In this document: piece after piece, positions 15,675-24,311 of the stretch
Layout: each line of letters begins with the position of its first letter
Numbering within the stretch: position 1 is the first letter of the stretch
Assembly (NCBI GenBank): GCA_018659505.1
Contig: JABJMI010000086.1
Span: 1 to 28,973 of the forward strand
Direction of reading: 5' to 3'
DNA: 28,973 nucleotides
Origin: Planctomicrobium sp.
Lineage (GTDB): Bacteria; Planctomycetota; Planctomycetia; Planctomycetales; Planctomycetaceae
Program-made: the position numbers and the translations under genes
The notes under the pieces: model-generated
Told to the model about the DNA's origin: nothing
The model's input: only the letters and a program-made list of their open reading frames with translations
The model's database searches: none

Positions 15675-16283
15675 CTATAGCTCTTTGATGAGAATGTTTT
15701 TGAAGCGAGCTCCTTTCAGTGATTGCAAGAGAATCGGTCCAGGAGCCGATTCATTCTCGTCGATTGCCCCGCGAGTTGTCCCTTTCAATTCCTTTGAGCG
15801 AATGACAGGGTTTCGATTTACCAAAACTGTCACGGAATTGTTTCTAATGCGAATTGACAGCTGGTTCCACCGATTGGGACCATTGTAAACATGAGATTCG
15901 ATAGGTATTTTCCCCCAGATGGCACCTGTGGATTTAATTTGGTCTGTTGTGTTGTGATCGTCTAATTGGACTTCGTAACGCCCTCTTAAGTAAACGCCAG
16001 AATTACCTTTGTGGGGTAACAAGAACTCCAGGCTCAAATCAAAATCGCGATATTTCTTTTTGGTAACGAGATGGGAACCGTGTTTGTAATTTGTCAGGAT
16101 CCTGTTTCTTACTATCCAATTATCAATTCCTTTCCCGTCTTCTGCTTTCCAATCTTCAAGACCATCCTCTAACAGATTGACAACACCAGGATCGCTCTTG
16201 TTAAAGCTCGGTATCCCAATTTCTTCACCGCAGATCAACTGCGACTGAATGAAGAATACCATTACCGCTGCCAGAACTTTCAT
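15675..16283 (-). CDS. secreted DUF1080-like (3-keto-disaccharide hydrolase-type) protein
   Basis: An exported protein of about 202 residues. The ATG at 16283 gives a clean signal peptide (MKVLAAVMVFFIQSQLICG), and GGTGA just before it is a fair ribosome site; the in-frame TTG at 16307 is less likely. The mature part has the jelly-roll pattern of the DUF1080/laminin-G-like family, which is greatly expanded in planctomycetes: DGLEDWKAE, WIVRNRILTNY, FDLSLEFLLPHKGNSGVYLRGRYEVQLDD, TGAIWGKIP, NRWNQLSIRIRNNSVTVLVN and PGPILLQSLKGARFKNILIKEL. Family members include 3-keto-glycoside hydrolases, but this small version may only bind sugar. The substrate is unknown. It sits 82 bp upstream of truB with no functional link visible. 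Confidence 0.82.
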   Translation of the reverse strand: MKVLAAVMVFFIQSQLICGEEIGIPSFNKSDPGVVNLLEDGLEDWKAEDGKGIDNWIVRNRILTNYKHGSHLVTKKKYRDFDLSLEFLLPHKGNSGVYLRGRYEVQLDDHNTTDQIKSTGAIWGKIPIESHVYNGPNRWNQLSIRIRNNSVTVLVNRNPVIRSKELKGTTRGAIDENESAPGPILLQSLKGARFKNILIKEL

Positions 16284-16373
16284 AAAATCGTCACCATGTT
16301 TGAGCAAAAAGTGGGTACATCTTAATTGATGAATTCCAGCAGGCCATATTGTTCTATTGTGACCTGGTGAAAA

Positions 16374-17099
16374 TCATCGACTTCCACCTCTTTCACCTCG
16401 TCGCTGATCCTGATAGCTCGCTTGAGACAAACTAAACGACTCTCCTTGCAGCTCAAGGACTTTCGCTGTTTGAGCATCCGTGAGAATCTCATCAAGTGCC
16501 TTCTTGGCACGAACGCGGTGCATGGATTCTAAATTTTGAGCAGACCTGCCAGCACCTTTTTGTATCGCAGCGATGTCTTCGATTGTTTCCTCGATTCTCT
16601 CTAGTTGTTCGGGAGAGACTTCGACAAGCTTGGCAAACTGGTCGTTTAAAAATGCATTGATTCCCTGAAGTTGCCAGAGGATCTCTTGCAATCGATAGTT
16701 CTGGTCTTCAGTGAGGATTTTTGAGACGCTTACGCCAGCCTCTTTGTTCGTTTGTTTAAGTTTGTTTTTGAATTCTACAAAGGCGGGGATCCGTAGTTCT
16801 TGCTCTAAGTTGCGAATGCTCATTGCTTCGCGGGTCATCTTGCGAACAAGAGAATTATTGTCAGTAGTGACTTTCCCAAGAGCCTGAACTTGTGCTGTCT
16901 CGAGTTTGAGTTCATCTTGAACTTTCTCAAACCTGATCAACGTAATTCTGTCTACCGTTGCAGCCGTGTAACGTATTGCTTGTGAATTCCCTGCGCTACC
17001 AGAGCCTCCACGTTGATTCCGAGCGGATTGAGCCGGCAACGAAGTAGTAACAATCGCAAGCATCAACAGAAGCCAAATAAACCGTATTTCTTTTTGCAT
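16374..17099 (-). CDS. secreted helical protein with LTxxQ-like segments, function unknown
   Basis: About 241 residues from the ATG at 17099; an ATG at 17129 would add ten residues before the signal peptide. The signal is MQKEIRFIWLLLMLAIVTTSLPAQ. The mature protein is almost all alpha-helical and charged, with segments such as LTEDQNYRLQEILWQLQG and LTDAQTAKVLELQGE that resemble the LTxxQ repeats of Spy/CpxP-type periplasmic proteins, and a glycine and arginine rich end (DQRRGERGGSR). Similar secreted proteins are common in planctomycetes, where they have no known role. A chaperone-like or metal-related function is only a guess. It is 91 bp upstream of the DUF1080-like gene on the same strand and 73 bp downstream of sppA. 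Confidence 0.65.
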   Translation of the reverse strand: MQKEIRFIWLLLMLAIVTTSLPAQSARNQRGGSGSAGNSQAIRYTAATVDRITLIRFEKVQDELKLETAQVQALGKVTTDNNSLVRKMTREAMSIRNLEQELRIPAFVEFKNKLKQTNKEAGVSVSKILTEDQNYRLQEILWQLQGINAFLNDQFAKLVEVSPEQLERIEETIEDIAAIQKGAGRSAQNLESMHRVRAKKALDEILTDAQTAKVLELQGESFSLSQASYQDQRRGERGGSR

Positions 17100-17171
17100 T
17101 GTAGATACTTTTTGAAGAGGAAAATTCATCCATCGATTTAAACTATAGGAGCGTCTGAGATGCCCTAACCT

Positions 17172-18200
17172 CTAATTCATTGAGTTTATTGTTTGTTCCC
17201 AGCCGAAGAGGTACATCGCACGCGGAGTACTTGCTTCCAGAACAGTCTTCAGCGGATCAACATTAATTTCCGGAGCTTTACCTACTCCACCTATCAGGGT
17301 TTCAGTGAAAGACAACGGGAACTGGTACTCAACAACCCGTGCCTTCTTGAGACCGAGTGCTGTCTGTAATTCCAGAAGCGTGTCTTCTTCATAAGAGATC
17401 TGATCAACCAATCCATTTGCTAATGCCTGATCGGCAGTATAGACCTGACCTGTTGCAAGTTCGCGAACTTGTTCCTTGTTGAGGTTCTTTCGATTCTCAG
17501 CGATGACAGAAATAAACCGATCAAATGAATCTTCCATAATGACCGCCCAAACGTCTTTTTCGCGTTCCGACATTTCTTTGAATGGGCTTAGTGTTTCCTT
17601 CAGGGGTCCGGTGGTCAACGACTCAGACTTGACTCCTAGATTCTTTGCGAGTTCACTCGCGTTATAGCGAGGAATGATCACACCAATGGAACCCGTCCAA
17701 GTTGTCGGTTCTGCGTAGACAGGGTTTTCTGAACCAGCACCCATTGCGATGTAATATCCACCAGAAGCAGCGATCCCTTTCATCTGAACGTAGACAGGTT
17801 TCTTCTCAGACAGCAGTTTCAGCCGGTGATAGATTTCATGACTATCAGAGACGAGTCCCCCTGGACTATCAATCACCAACAGAACCCCTTTGACATCATC
17901 AGCTTGGCTGACATGATCAATAATTTTCTTGATTCGATCTGTGTAGGGATTCGAGATCATGAAGTTCGCATTAATCCTCGCAATTTTGTCCGTGGCAAGA
18001 GAATCTCCAGAGTAGAACTTCTCATTGGGTGCATTCAAGTCCGTTGAATAGTCGGCAAAACTGGCAAGCAATCCAAAGTTCAACATGATTGAGAAGGCAA
18101 GTCCAAACAGCAAAAGCATTAGCAGGAGTCGGCGTCCTGGTTGGTGAATAATGATCGTCGGCATGCCGGGATCGCCTTTTGTAAGTACTTTTTCGCTCAT
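17172..18200 (-). CDS. sppA: signal peptide peptidase SppA, S49 family
   Basis: A membrane serine protease that degrades cleaved signal peptides. The 342 residues start with a single membrane anchor (LLLMLLLFGLAFSIMLNFGLL, about 25-45) and continue with the S49 core: VIDSPGGLVSDSHEIYHRL at 109-127, the catalytic serine in GIAASGGYYIAMGA (S146), the TTWTGSIGVI strand at 166-175, and the general-base lysine in TTGPLKETLSPFKEM (K201). The length is that of the short single-domain type (about 310-345) rather than the duplicated E. coli form. An 'ATGA' overlap links its start to the upstream small reading frame at 18197-18472. Its neighbours are secreted proteins, which is in keeping with a role in export quality control, but no specific partner is implied. 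Confidence 0.95.
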   Translation of the reverse strand: MSEKVLTKGDPGMPTIIIHQPGRRLLLMLLLFGLAFSIMLNFGLLASFADYSTDLNAPNEKFYSGDSLATDKIARINANFMISNPYTDRIKKIIDHVSQADDVKGVLLVIDSPGGLVSDSHEIYHRLKLLSEKKPVYVQMKGIAASGGYYIAMGAGSENPVYAEPTTWTGSIGVIIPRYNASELAKNLGVKSESLTTGPLKETLSPFKEMSEREKDVWAVIMEDSFDRFISVIAENRKNLNKEQVRELATGQVYTADQALANGLVDQISYEEDTLLELQTALGLKKARVVEYQFPLSFTETLIGGVGKAPEINVDPLKTVLEASTPRAMYLFGWEQTINSMN

Positions 18201-18472
18201 GTTAATTTACGCCGTTTGAGTAGAGATTGACTATTGTCCGTAATGTGCGACATGAATTCTTTGTTCCAGTCGAAACGGATGAGATTGTTGTGAGTGTGAT
18301 CAAACTCGTGTAGGGGCTTGGACGATACCTTGACCAGCGACCAGCTGTACCGCCTGAGTCGATTATCCGTTTTAGTTGGAAGTCCACGTTTGTAATTGTT
18401 GGTGAGATCATGCCTGCTGGCAAGCGGCATTATCTGCGACCGAGTCCAAAACAACAATCCATACGTGGGCAT
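18197..18472 (-). CDS. possible small hypothetical protein upstream of sppA
   Basis: A 91-residue frame (MPTYGLLFWTRSQIMPLA to LLKRRKLT) whose TGA overlaps the sppA ATG by four bases, a common sign of translational coupling. It fills almost the entire gap between sppA and the divergent YHS-protein gene. I see no domain, signal or membrane segment, and the composition is polar and basic. No good ribosome site precedes it. The region must also contain the promoters for two divergent genes, which lowers the likelihood that it is coding. It could be a lineage-specific gene or an open frame by chance; I do not recognise it. Confidence 0.3.
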   Translation of the reverse strand: MPTYGLLFWTRSQIMPLASRHDLTNNYKRGLPTKTDNRLRRYSWSLVKVSSKPLHEFDHTHNNLIRFDWNKEFMSHITDNSQSLLKRRKLT

Positions 18473-18514
18473 CGGCTTTCATGAATTTCCACGAAATTGA
18501 AAGCAGAGGACATA

Positions 18515-20560
18515 ATGAGCCTGCATACTCACTTTTTCAAAGAAACCCGTTCGCTAATTCTTACTTCAGCTTCAGGTCTGTTCTTGTTTTCCCAAGCTCT
18601 TCCGGCTCAAACACCAGAACACGCCTTGCCTGAAGTCTCGACATCAGCAACACGAACTTATGAAGAACCAGCACTATTACCAACCACAGGAGTGAAAGGT
18701 CACTCACTGTTTAGTGTCTCTGAAGGTCGTGTATTTCAAGTTCAGCACGTGCAGGCAGGTACGACTGATCAAAGATTAAATCGCCTTTATGGGAACCAGT
18801 CGAGTGCGTCTACTGGAACTGTTCAGCCAGTCCGGGTTCAGCCAGTCTTGCAAACACCTCCTGCAACGGTTCAACAGACGGCAGGATCACGAGTCCCGCG
18901 GAGATCGCTGTTTGACCGCCTCGTTGGAAAAATTAAAGGCGATACCAGCGCTCCTGCTGCTGCTCCACCACAAGACCCAGGGATGAGTTATACAACTGTC
19001 ACTGAAGCCAAGCTCCAAAAGACTCAGGCGCCTCAACTGGTCCAACAACCGCAGTCGATTCCTCCGATTGAAAAATTCACACCGCCACCTGTTCCTGGGA
19101 TTGGTGAGGCAGACATGCTGACTCCCAACAATTCCAGCACACAGCCAGTCACTGGTCTGCCAAAGTCTTTCCCCGCTATTGCTCCAGTTCCTGTCCAACA
19201 GTCTGAAGAAACGAAAACTAGCGTGGCAAACTCAACTCTGGCTCCTTCCTTTCCCGACACGTTTATCCCACCACTTCCTGGCTCAGATGAATATACAAGC
19301 CTGCCTCAAGGTCAAGCCCAGGAAAGCTTTCCTGAGTTGAAAGCGATCATGGAAGGTGATGCGACAACATCTGCTCCAAAGCAAGTTGCCAGTGTGCAGC
19401 CTTCCCCAGCTATTCCTGTCGTTAAATCGAAGCCCAAAACTCGCCCATTACTCGACCTGAGTGGTCCGCTACCTTTGCTGGAAGAAGTTCTCGAAGCAGA
19501 AAAAGTTGAAGAACTCGTTGCTGAAACTCCAACGGCTCCGATGCTTGAAATCGCTCCTGAAGCAAAATTGCTGGAAGTGCCCGCTCCAGAAATTGCAGAG
19601 TTGCAAATCGATGAAGCCGAAGTCATTGCACCACCAATGCCAGCAATTGCGGATTCGAATATTGATCCACTTGCGAATCCATTCCCAGAAGACACTGCAT
19701 CTGTAGCAGGCAATGACGACCTGAATGCAAAACTCTTGGAAGTGAACCCGTTCGAAGATACTCCCACGGAAGAAGCATCAATTGCGAAAGCACCAGCGAT
19801 GCCAGACACAGAGGAAGTCGAAGTTAGCGAAGTCCCTTATTCAGGACTCTCTCTGGAAGATGATCTCTTCTTGAAAGGAAAAGTTCCTGCTCCGGCAGAA
19901 CCATCATCCATAATCGGATCGAACTCATCAGCACCTGTGTTGACGGATGAGAATTCAGGATTTGCAACTCTAGATGATAACTCGATGCCCGAGTTGCCAC
20001 CTTTCCCATCAATCGAGGAAGAACAAGAAGTCGTCATCGATGAACCAACTTTGAGAAGTCAAGCACTCACTCCGTCCAAAGAATTTCCTCAACTACAGAC
20101 TCCGCAATCTGAACAACGAGTTGCAATGTCTACGCCTGAGCAGTCTGCTCCTGAACTGCGAATACAAGTTGAAGTGCAACCGAAACAGGAAGTCAAACTC
20201 TCTAAGATGGAACTCATTGCCTCACGCAAAGGATTAACTGGACTAAAAGGTTTTTGCCCAGTTCAATTACGTGACACCCGTGATCTGGTGGACGTCAACG
20301 AAAACTATTCTGCGATATTCAATAACAAGAAGTATTCGTTCTCGAATGCGGCGGCTTTGCAGAAGTTCATCGGCGATCCAGAAAAATACGCACCTGCGAT
20401 TCATGGCAGCGACGTGATTCATCTCAGCTTGACAGGCGAAGAACTGGAAGGATCATTGGATTACGCAGTCTGGTTCAAAGGTCGGCTGTACTTATTCTCA
20501 AGTGCCGAAACAATGGAAACATTCGTCGCGGCTCCGAATAGTCACGTCACAAATTTGTGA
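18515..20560 (+). CDS. secreted proline/glutamate-rich protein with C-terminal YHS-like tandem
   Basis: About 681 residues from the ATG at 18515. That start is chosen because AGAGGA precedes it at good spacing; an ATG at 18497 is less likely. The signal is ETRSLILTSASGLFLFSQALPA. Residues about 30-560 are low complexity, rich in P, E, A, S and V, with repeated short acidic and proline phrases (EVLEAEKVEEL, PAPEIAELQIDEAEV) and no fold I can name. The C-terminal 110 residues hold a YHS-type domain: GFCPVQLRDTRDLVDV, YSAIFNNKKYSFSNAAALQKF and GDPEKYAP. A shorter similar half follows (AVWFKGRLYLFSSAETMETFV), so it may be a tandem. YHS domains have been linked to metal binding, and the cysteine in GFCPV is present. 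It is followed by a strong terminator. The role is unknown; an envelope-spanning linker with a YHS head is an inference. Confidence 0.75.
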   Translation: MSLHTHFFKETRSLILTSASGLFLFSQALPAQTPEHALPEVSTSATRTYEEPALLPTTGVKGHSLFSVSEGRVFQVQHVQAGTTDQRLNRLYGNQSSASTGTVQPVRVQPVLQTPPATVQQTAGSRVPRRSLFDRLVGKIKGDTSAPAAAPPQDPGMSYTTVTEAKLQKTQAPQLVQQPQSIPPIEKFTPPPVPGIGEADMLTPNNSSTQPVTGLPKSFPAIAPVPVQQSEETKTSVANSTLAPSFPDTFIPPLPGSDEYTSLPQGQAQESFPELKAIMEGDATTSAPKQVASVQPSPAIPVVKSKPKTRPLLDLSGPLPLLEEVLEAEKVEELVAETPTAPMLEIAPEAKLLEVPAPEIAELQIDEAEVIAPPMPAIADSNIDPLANPFPEDTASVAGNDDLNAKLLEVNPFEDTPTEEASIAKAPAMPDTEEVEVSEVPYSGLSLEDDLFLKGKVPAPAEPSSIIGSNSSAPVLTDENSGFATLDDNSMPELPPFPSIEEEQEVVIDEPTLRSQALTPSKEFPQLQTPQSEQRVAMSTPEQSAPELRIQVEVQPKQEVKLSKMELIASRKGLTGLKGFCPVQLRDTRDLVDVNENYSAIFNNKKYSFSNAAALQKFIGDPEKYAPAIHGSDVIHLSLTGEELEGSLDYAVWFKGRLYLFSSAETMETFVAAPNSHVTNL

Positions 20561-20564
20561 CATT

Positions 20565-20634
20565 GAGTTGAGAGTTGAGGGTTTATAGTTGAGAGTGATA
20601 TTTCCACCCTTGCCCCTCGTCCCTAGACCCTAGC
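20565..20634. repeat. double heptanucleotide array, locus E
   Basis: Two adjacent arrays lie directly after the YHS-protein stop codon. The first (20565-20599) has five units of the GAGTTGA type, two of them identical. The second (20607-20634) has four clean units of the CCCTNGN type, for example CCCTCGT and CCCTAGA, followed by CC. The minus strand of the second has five runs of three or more G with loops of 3-4 bases, a full G-quadruplex pattern. This is the only place in the window where both sub-types stand together. Confidence 0.7.
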
Positions 20635-20688
20635 CCATTTACATTACTGTGGTGCGTCCGGCAGAGACGCCAAACCCTGCCAGACAAT

Positions 20689-20726
20689 ATCCCCCGCTCG
20701 AATGGATTCGACCGGGGGATTTTTTT
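20689..20726 (+). terminator. intrinsic terminator after the YHS-protein gene
   Basis: ATCCCCCG (20689-20696) pairs with CGGGGGAT (20713-20720), and the inner TCGAA/TTCGA arms extend the stem past one mismatch to a 4-base loop. A run of seven T (20720-20726) follows on the plus strand. It is 128 bp after the YHS-protein stop codon and is a textbook Rho-independent terminator. Confidence 0.88.
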
Positions 20727-20942
20727 GTAGAACTACGTTTGATGTTTAGCTGCACACTTCATTGTCCGCAACTCAAAGTGCCTACAATCATGTAAAACAC
20801 GAGAACGGGACGTCTTAAACACTCAAGGCTGGACTGGACAGAAGCCTCTAACTCGTCAACGATCTCGATTTATGCCAAGATGTAAAGACTCAAACAGCAA
20901 TATCTTGAAAGCACATCAATTCACATCCAAACAATCATCTAA

Positions 20943-22487
20943 ATGTCCGAACGAAGTCTCGAGGGGCAACCTTCTTCGAATCCACCTCAGCAGAAGCGGC
21001 GACGTAAACGCAAACGTCGACCCGCGCTGGCGTTAATTCGTTCATATCAGAAAGCTGATTGGAAACGTGCCACTGGGGAACTGAAACAAAGTGTCCCGGG
21101 ACTTGGGGTAAGTTTCACGATTCACATCATTGTCATTGTGATCATGAGTTGGTTTGTCATTCGGAATCGAGACTCAAGCTTTTCTCCGCTCGAACTTGGT
21201 TGGACGACCGTCGTTGAATCAAACGCCGAAGACCCAGCTGATGAGCAAGAAGTCATTCAGCCGATTGTGATCCCTTCGGTCTCCATGAATAAGAACGCCT
21301 CCGCTACTGAAGCTGAAACTCCAATAATAGATGGTGAGACAGCGAATACAAATCCCGATCAACAAAGCGATCCAGAGTTGAAACTCGCGGATGTCTCACA
21401 GTCGTTGCAACTTCGAAAAGAGAAACGAGGCGAGCAAGACGGAGATGGTCAAGGAGCGAAGAAAGGAACTGGTCGTGAGGCAATTCGAGATGCCCTTCAG
21501 TGGCTCTCTCGACAACAGCAAAGTGATGGTCGCTGGCGATTAGACGAGGGTTACAGCAATCCCGGTACAATTGAGACCGACACCGGTGCGACGGCTCTGG
21601 CTCTACTTGCATTCCTGGGTGATGGACATACACATCTGGATGGTGAATTTCAAAAAGAGGTCGCCGCTGGTCTGAACTGGTTAGCAAAAACTCAAAAAGC
21701 AGATGGTGATTTCTTTGACATTCAAGAACAGGGCATCGAAGCTCACTTCTATTCTCACGCGCAAGCAACCATTGCCTTCTGCGAAGCTTTGGCTCTAACA
21801 AATGATGATTCACTCAGAGCATCAGCAGAAAAAGGAGTTCGATTCTTAGAAGCTGCCCAGAATCCTGAACTCGGCGGATGGAAATATCGGCCGCTGAACG
21901 TAGACGGTATTGGTGACCTTTCCGTCACTGGCTGGGCATTGATGGCACTTCACTCAGCGAGAATGGCGAACATCGAAGTCGATTTCAATTCTTTCTATAT
22001 TGCAGAACGCTTTCTCGATTCAGTTCAGGAAGAGCCGTTCAAACCTGAATATTATAAATACCGCCCCGACTTTCCGGTCTCTTCTTCGCAACGCTTATCA
22101 ATGACCGCAGAAGGTCTATTGTGTCGACAATGGCTCGGCTGGCCGAAAAACCATTTGCCGATGAGAGACGGAGTCAAATTCCTGATCTCCGAAAAGAATC
22201 TCCCGGAATGGAAACCGAATCGCCGCAATGTTTATGCGTGGTATTATACCGCACAAACATTGCATAACATCGGTGGAGAGAACTGGAAAAACTGGTTCGA
22301 AAGAACTCTGCCGCTCATCGTTCAGGGTCAACAAAGTTCCGGTAAAGACCGTGGCAGTTGGCATCCACTGCGTCCTTTAGGTGCTCCGCAGGAGAGAAGC
22401 CAAGACGCTGGTCGACTTTACCTAACAGTCATGTGCGTCCTAATTCTTGAAACGCCCTATCGCCATGCTCCGCTCTATGGAGAGTGA
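20943..22487 (+). CDS. membrane-anchored alpha-toroid (squalene-cyclase/prenyltransferase-repeat) protein
   Basis: A 514-residue protein. A very basic cytosolic N-terminus (KRRRKRKRR, 18-26) is followed by one membrane helix near 55-74 (GVSFTIHIIVIVIMSWFVI), an acidic, low-complexity linker to about 170, then an alpha/alpha toroid domain to the end. Toroid repeats resemble QW motifs: ALQWLSRQQQSDGRWRLDEG, LNWLAKTQKADGDF, VRFLEAAQNPELGGWKYRP and the segment GQQSSGKDRGSWHPL. The DxDDT acid of squalene-hopene cyclases is not visible, so cyclase activity is unlikely; binding or structural roles are more plausible. Proteins with this layout are abundant in planctomycetes and have no assigned function. 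The ATG at 20943 lacks a clear ribosome site. It shares the fold, but not the motif set, with shc at 9734. Confidence 0.8.
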   Translation: MSERSLEGQPSSNPPQQKRRRKRKRRPALALIRSYQKADWKRATGELKQSVPGLGVSFTIHIIVIVIMSWFVIRNRDSSFSPLELGWTTVVESNAEDPADEQEVIQPIVIPSVSMNKNASATEAETPIIDGETANTNPDQQSDPELKLADVSQSLQLRKEKRGEQDGDGQGAKKGTGREAIRDALQWLSRQQQSDGRWRLDEGYSNPGTIETDTGATALALLAFLGDGHTHLDGEFQKEVAAGLNWLAKTQKADGDFFDIQEQGIEAHFYSHAQATIAFCEALALTNDDSLRASAEKGVRFLEAAQNPELGGWKYRPLNVDGIGDLSVTGWALMALHSARMANIEVDFNSFYIAERFLDSVQEEPFKPEYYKYRPDFPVSSSQRLSMTAEGLLCRQWLGWPKNHLPMRDGVKFLISEKNLPEWKPNRRNVYAWYYTAQTLHNIGGENWKNWFERTLPLIVQGQQSSGKDRGSWHPLRPLGAPQERSQDAGRLYLTVMCVLILETPYRHAPLYGE

Positions 22488-22668
22488 CACTCTTACATCT
22501 TCCCAATCGCTTGCGCTTCGTCTAGGTAGTATATTCATTCCGTATGCCTAAAAATCATAAAGGGTAAATCCGGAGTTGCTTAATTGTCGTAGACTTTTGC
22601 ATTCGCTGTTGATCCTGTTATTCTTTTCGGTAACTGTGAATGTCGTTTTCCATCTTGAGTGACTTATC

Positions 22669-24234
22669 ATGAAGCGTTCGATTTACCTGTCGGCTGTTAT
22701 TCCATTCCTATTCACGTTGTCTGCTCCCTTAGTTTCCGCACAGTCGCTTGACCCAGTGTTGAAATATCTCCCGGCAGAAACAAACGTGATGACGTTTCTG
22801 AATGTTGATGGATTACTAAAGAGTCCGCTTGGGATCGAGAAAGATTGGTCGACTAAGCACGAGCAAGCTTATGTGGATGGCTCGCTGACAATACCACCTT
22901 GGGTGAAACAATTTGTACGTGCGTCGCACTTCATTCCAGGCGCTGGTGGAGAAAGTTGGGCTTTGGGGATGGTCTCACTTGATAGCAAGGACCGACTTCA
23001 AGAAATTGCAAAACTTGAAGGGAATGAAATTCAAGATTTGAATGGCTTCAAAATTCTCTTCTCATCAAAGTACGGTGGATACTTCACTGAGATTGACCTC
23101 GAAGATGTGAAGTCTGAATTAGATATTCTGGCATTGCTCACTCCCGCGAGTCGGCAGGAAACCGCTCGCTGGATTGATTCATTTCGTGCGGGAACCAAGA
23201 TTTCTAAATATCTACAAAGTTCAGTACAGGATCTGAAGCCGCAACTTATCCTGGCAATGGACATGGAACATCTACTCGACCCGGTTCAGATTCGATATCG
23301 TCTGGAAGGAAATGCAGCGATCAAAGCGAAACCCGCAGCGAAGTCAGCGTTGACGCTCGACTTTCAGGCTTTGCAGGGTGTCCGTATGACGGTCACTGCC
23401 AGTGATGCCCTAAACGCGGAGTTTCGGTTCGATTTCAAACGGTCGATCGGAAACGAAGCCGAATACATGCGATCACTTTTCGTTGAATTTCTCAACGATG
23501 CAGGGCATTCACTGGATGAATTCGCTGATGCAGCTGTTTCGGTCGAGGGGAAATCAGTATTGCTAAAGACTGCCCTCACAGATGAGAGTTTCAGGAAGTT
23601 GCTAAGTCTCATTTCGACACCTCATCCAGCACATGGAGTGAAGAAAGACGATGCACCAACGCCCCGGGCTCCGACTCCAGGGTATAGTGATTCGCCTTAT
23701 GATATGGCTGCCTCGAAAAGATATTACAATGCAGTGATCAAAGCGTTGCGTGATTTGGAAAAGAGCTATCTTAATAGCAATTCAACGTACGCCCGAACTG
23801 CAGGCTGGCATAAAAGCTATGCCAACAAAATCGAGAAAATGTCGACTTCGGGAGTTCATCCAGACCTGTTGAAGTTTGGTGATAATATGGCTCAGGACTT
23901 GAAGATCCTCGCAGATTCCTTAAGAGGTTCTCAAGTTGAATATAATGATCTGAATAGCAAAGTGCGGTATCAGAAAGAGTACAAGTACAATCCGAAAACT
24001 GGTTACGAATGGTGGTGGGGTCCGCCACGTACAGCGTATGGATATGTCGCCACTCCGCAGAACACCGACGTCATCGTCCATACGAATGCAGACGAAATTC
24101 GCAAAAAGCAACAGCAAGCTGGCGAACAAGGAGCAGAGCAGCGAAAGCAAATCTGGAGTCAAATGTCTGAGCAACGCGATGCAGTCAAGAACGAAATGAC
24201 CAAGGTGTTTGGAGAAGAGTTTTTAACACCCTGA
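22669..24234 (+). CDS. secreted protein of unknown function
   Basis: A 521-residue exported protein with the signal MKRSIYLSAVIPFLFTLSAPLVSAQ. I do not recognise the family with certainty. The mature N-terminal part (LDPVLKYLPAETNVMTFLNVDGLL) resembles planctomycete secreted proteins that begin with a 'PADTNxxxxxNVxxL' phrase. Residues about 30-320 look like an alpha/beta fold with two similar halves (for example FVEFLNDAGHSLDEFADAAVSVEGKSVLLKTALTDESFRKLL). A proline-rich hinge (DDAPTPRAPTPGYSDSPY) leads to a helical tail with an aromatic patch (YEWWWGPPRTAYGY) and a glutamine-rich coiled end (RKKQQQAGEQGAEQRKQIW). It is monocistronic as far as can be seen, 181 bp after the alpha-toroid gene. 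An envelope location is inferred from the signal only. Confidence 0.75.
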   Translation: MKRSIYLSAVIPFLFTLSAPLVSAQSLDPVLKYLPAETNVMTFLNVDGLLKSPLGIEKDWSTKHEQAYVDGSLTIPPWVKQFVRASHFIPGAGGESWALGMVSLDSKDRLQEIAKLEGNEIQDLNGFKILFSSKYGGYFTEIDLEDVKSELDILALLTPASRQETARWIDSFRAGTKISKYLQSSVQDLKPQLILAMDMEHLLDPVQIRYRLEGNAAIKAKPAAKSALTLDFQALQGVRMTVTASDALNAEFRFDFKRSIGNEAEYMRSLFVEFLNDAGHSLDEFADAAVSVEGKSVLLKTALTDESFRKLLSLISTPHPAHGVKKDDAPTPRAPTPGYSDSPYDMAASKRYYNAVIKALRDLEKSYLNSNSTYARTAGWHKSYANKIEKMSTSGVHPDLLKFGDNMAQDLKILADSLRGSQVEYNDLNSKVRYQKEYKYNPKTGYEWWWGPPRTAYGYVATPQNTDVIVHTNADEIRKKQQQAGEQGAEQRKQIWSQMSEQRDAVKNEMTKVFGEEFLTP

Positions 24235-24255
24235 TCTGAATGTTGTCATCTTAAC

Positions 24256-24272
24256 GCGGCTTTGTCAGCCGC
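24256..24272. repeat. small GCGGCT/AGCCGC hairpin
   Basis: Six-bp arms around a 5-base loop lie 22 bp after the stop codon of the secreted protein gene. No T run follows, so it would be a weak terminator at best. It may be a short dispersed palindrome like others in the window. Confidence 0.35.
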
Positions 24273-24311
24273 AACCAAATAGGAAAGTTTCATTCGAGCC
24301 GCTTGGTCAAG

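Larger units (their letters stand above)
20561..20942. other. 382-bp spacer with heptad arrays and a terminator
   Basis: No gene is seen. The first 80 bp are heptad repeats (20565-20634). A GGTGCGTCCGGCAGAGACGC stretch with GGCAG/CTGCC pairing potential follows, then the strong terminator at 20689-20726. The remaining 216 bp (20727-20942) precede the alpha-toroid gene and must contain its promoter, but I could not call one with confidence. Confidence 0.6.

Noticed and set aside
19312..19809. A 165-residue minus-strand frame inside the YHS-protein gene
   Set aside because: It is the mirror of a low-complexity proline and glutamate region; serine, alanine and glycine runs result from the opposite strand.
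9734..22487. A hopanoid gene cluster linking shc with the alpha-toroid gene
   Set aside because: The two genes are 9 kb apart on opposite strands, the toroid protein lacks the cyclase acid motif, and no other hopanoid gene is present.
24256..24272. The GCGGCT hairpin as terminator for the secreted protein gene
   Set aside because: The stem is only six pairs and there is no T run.
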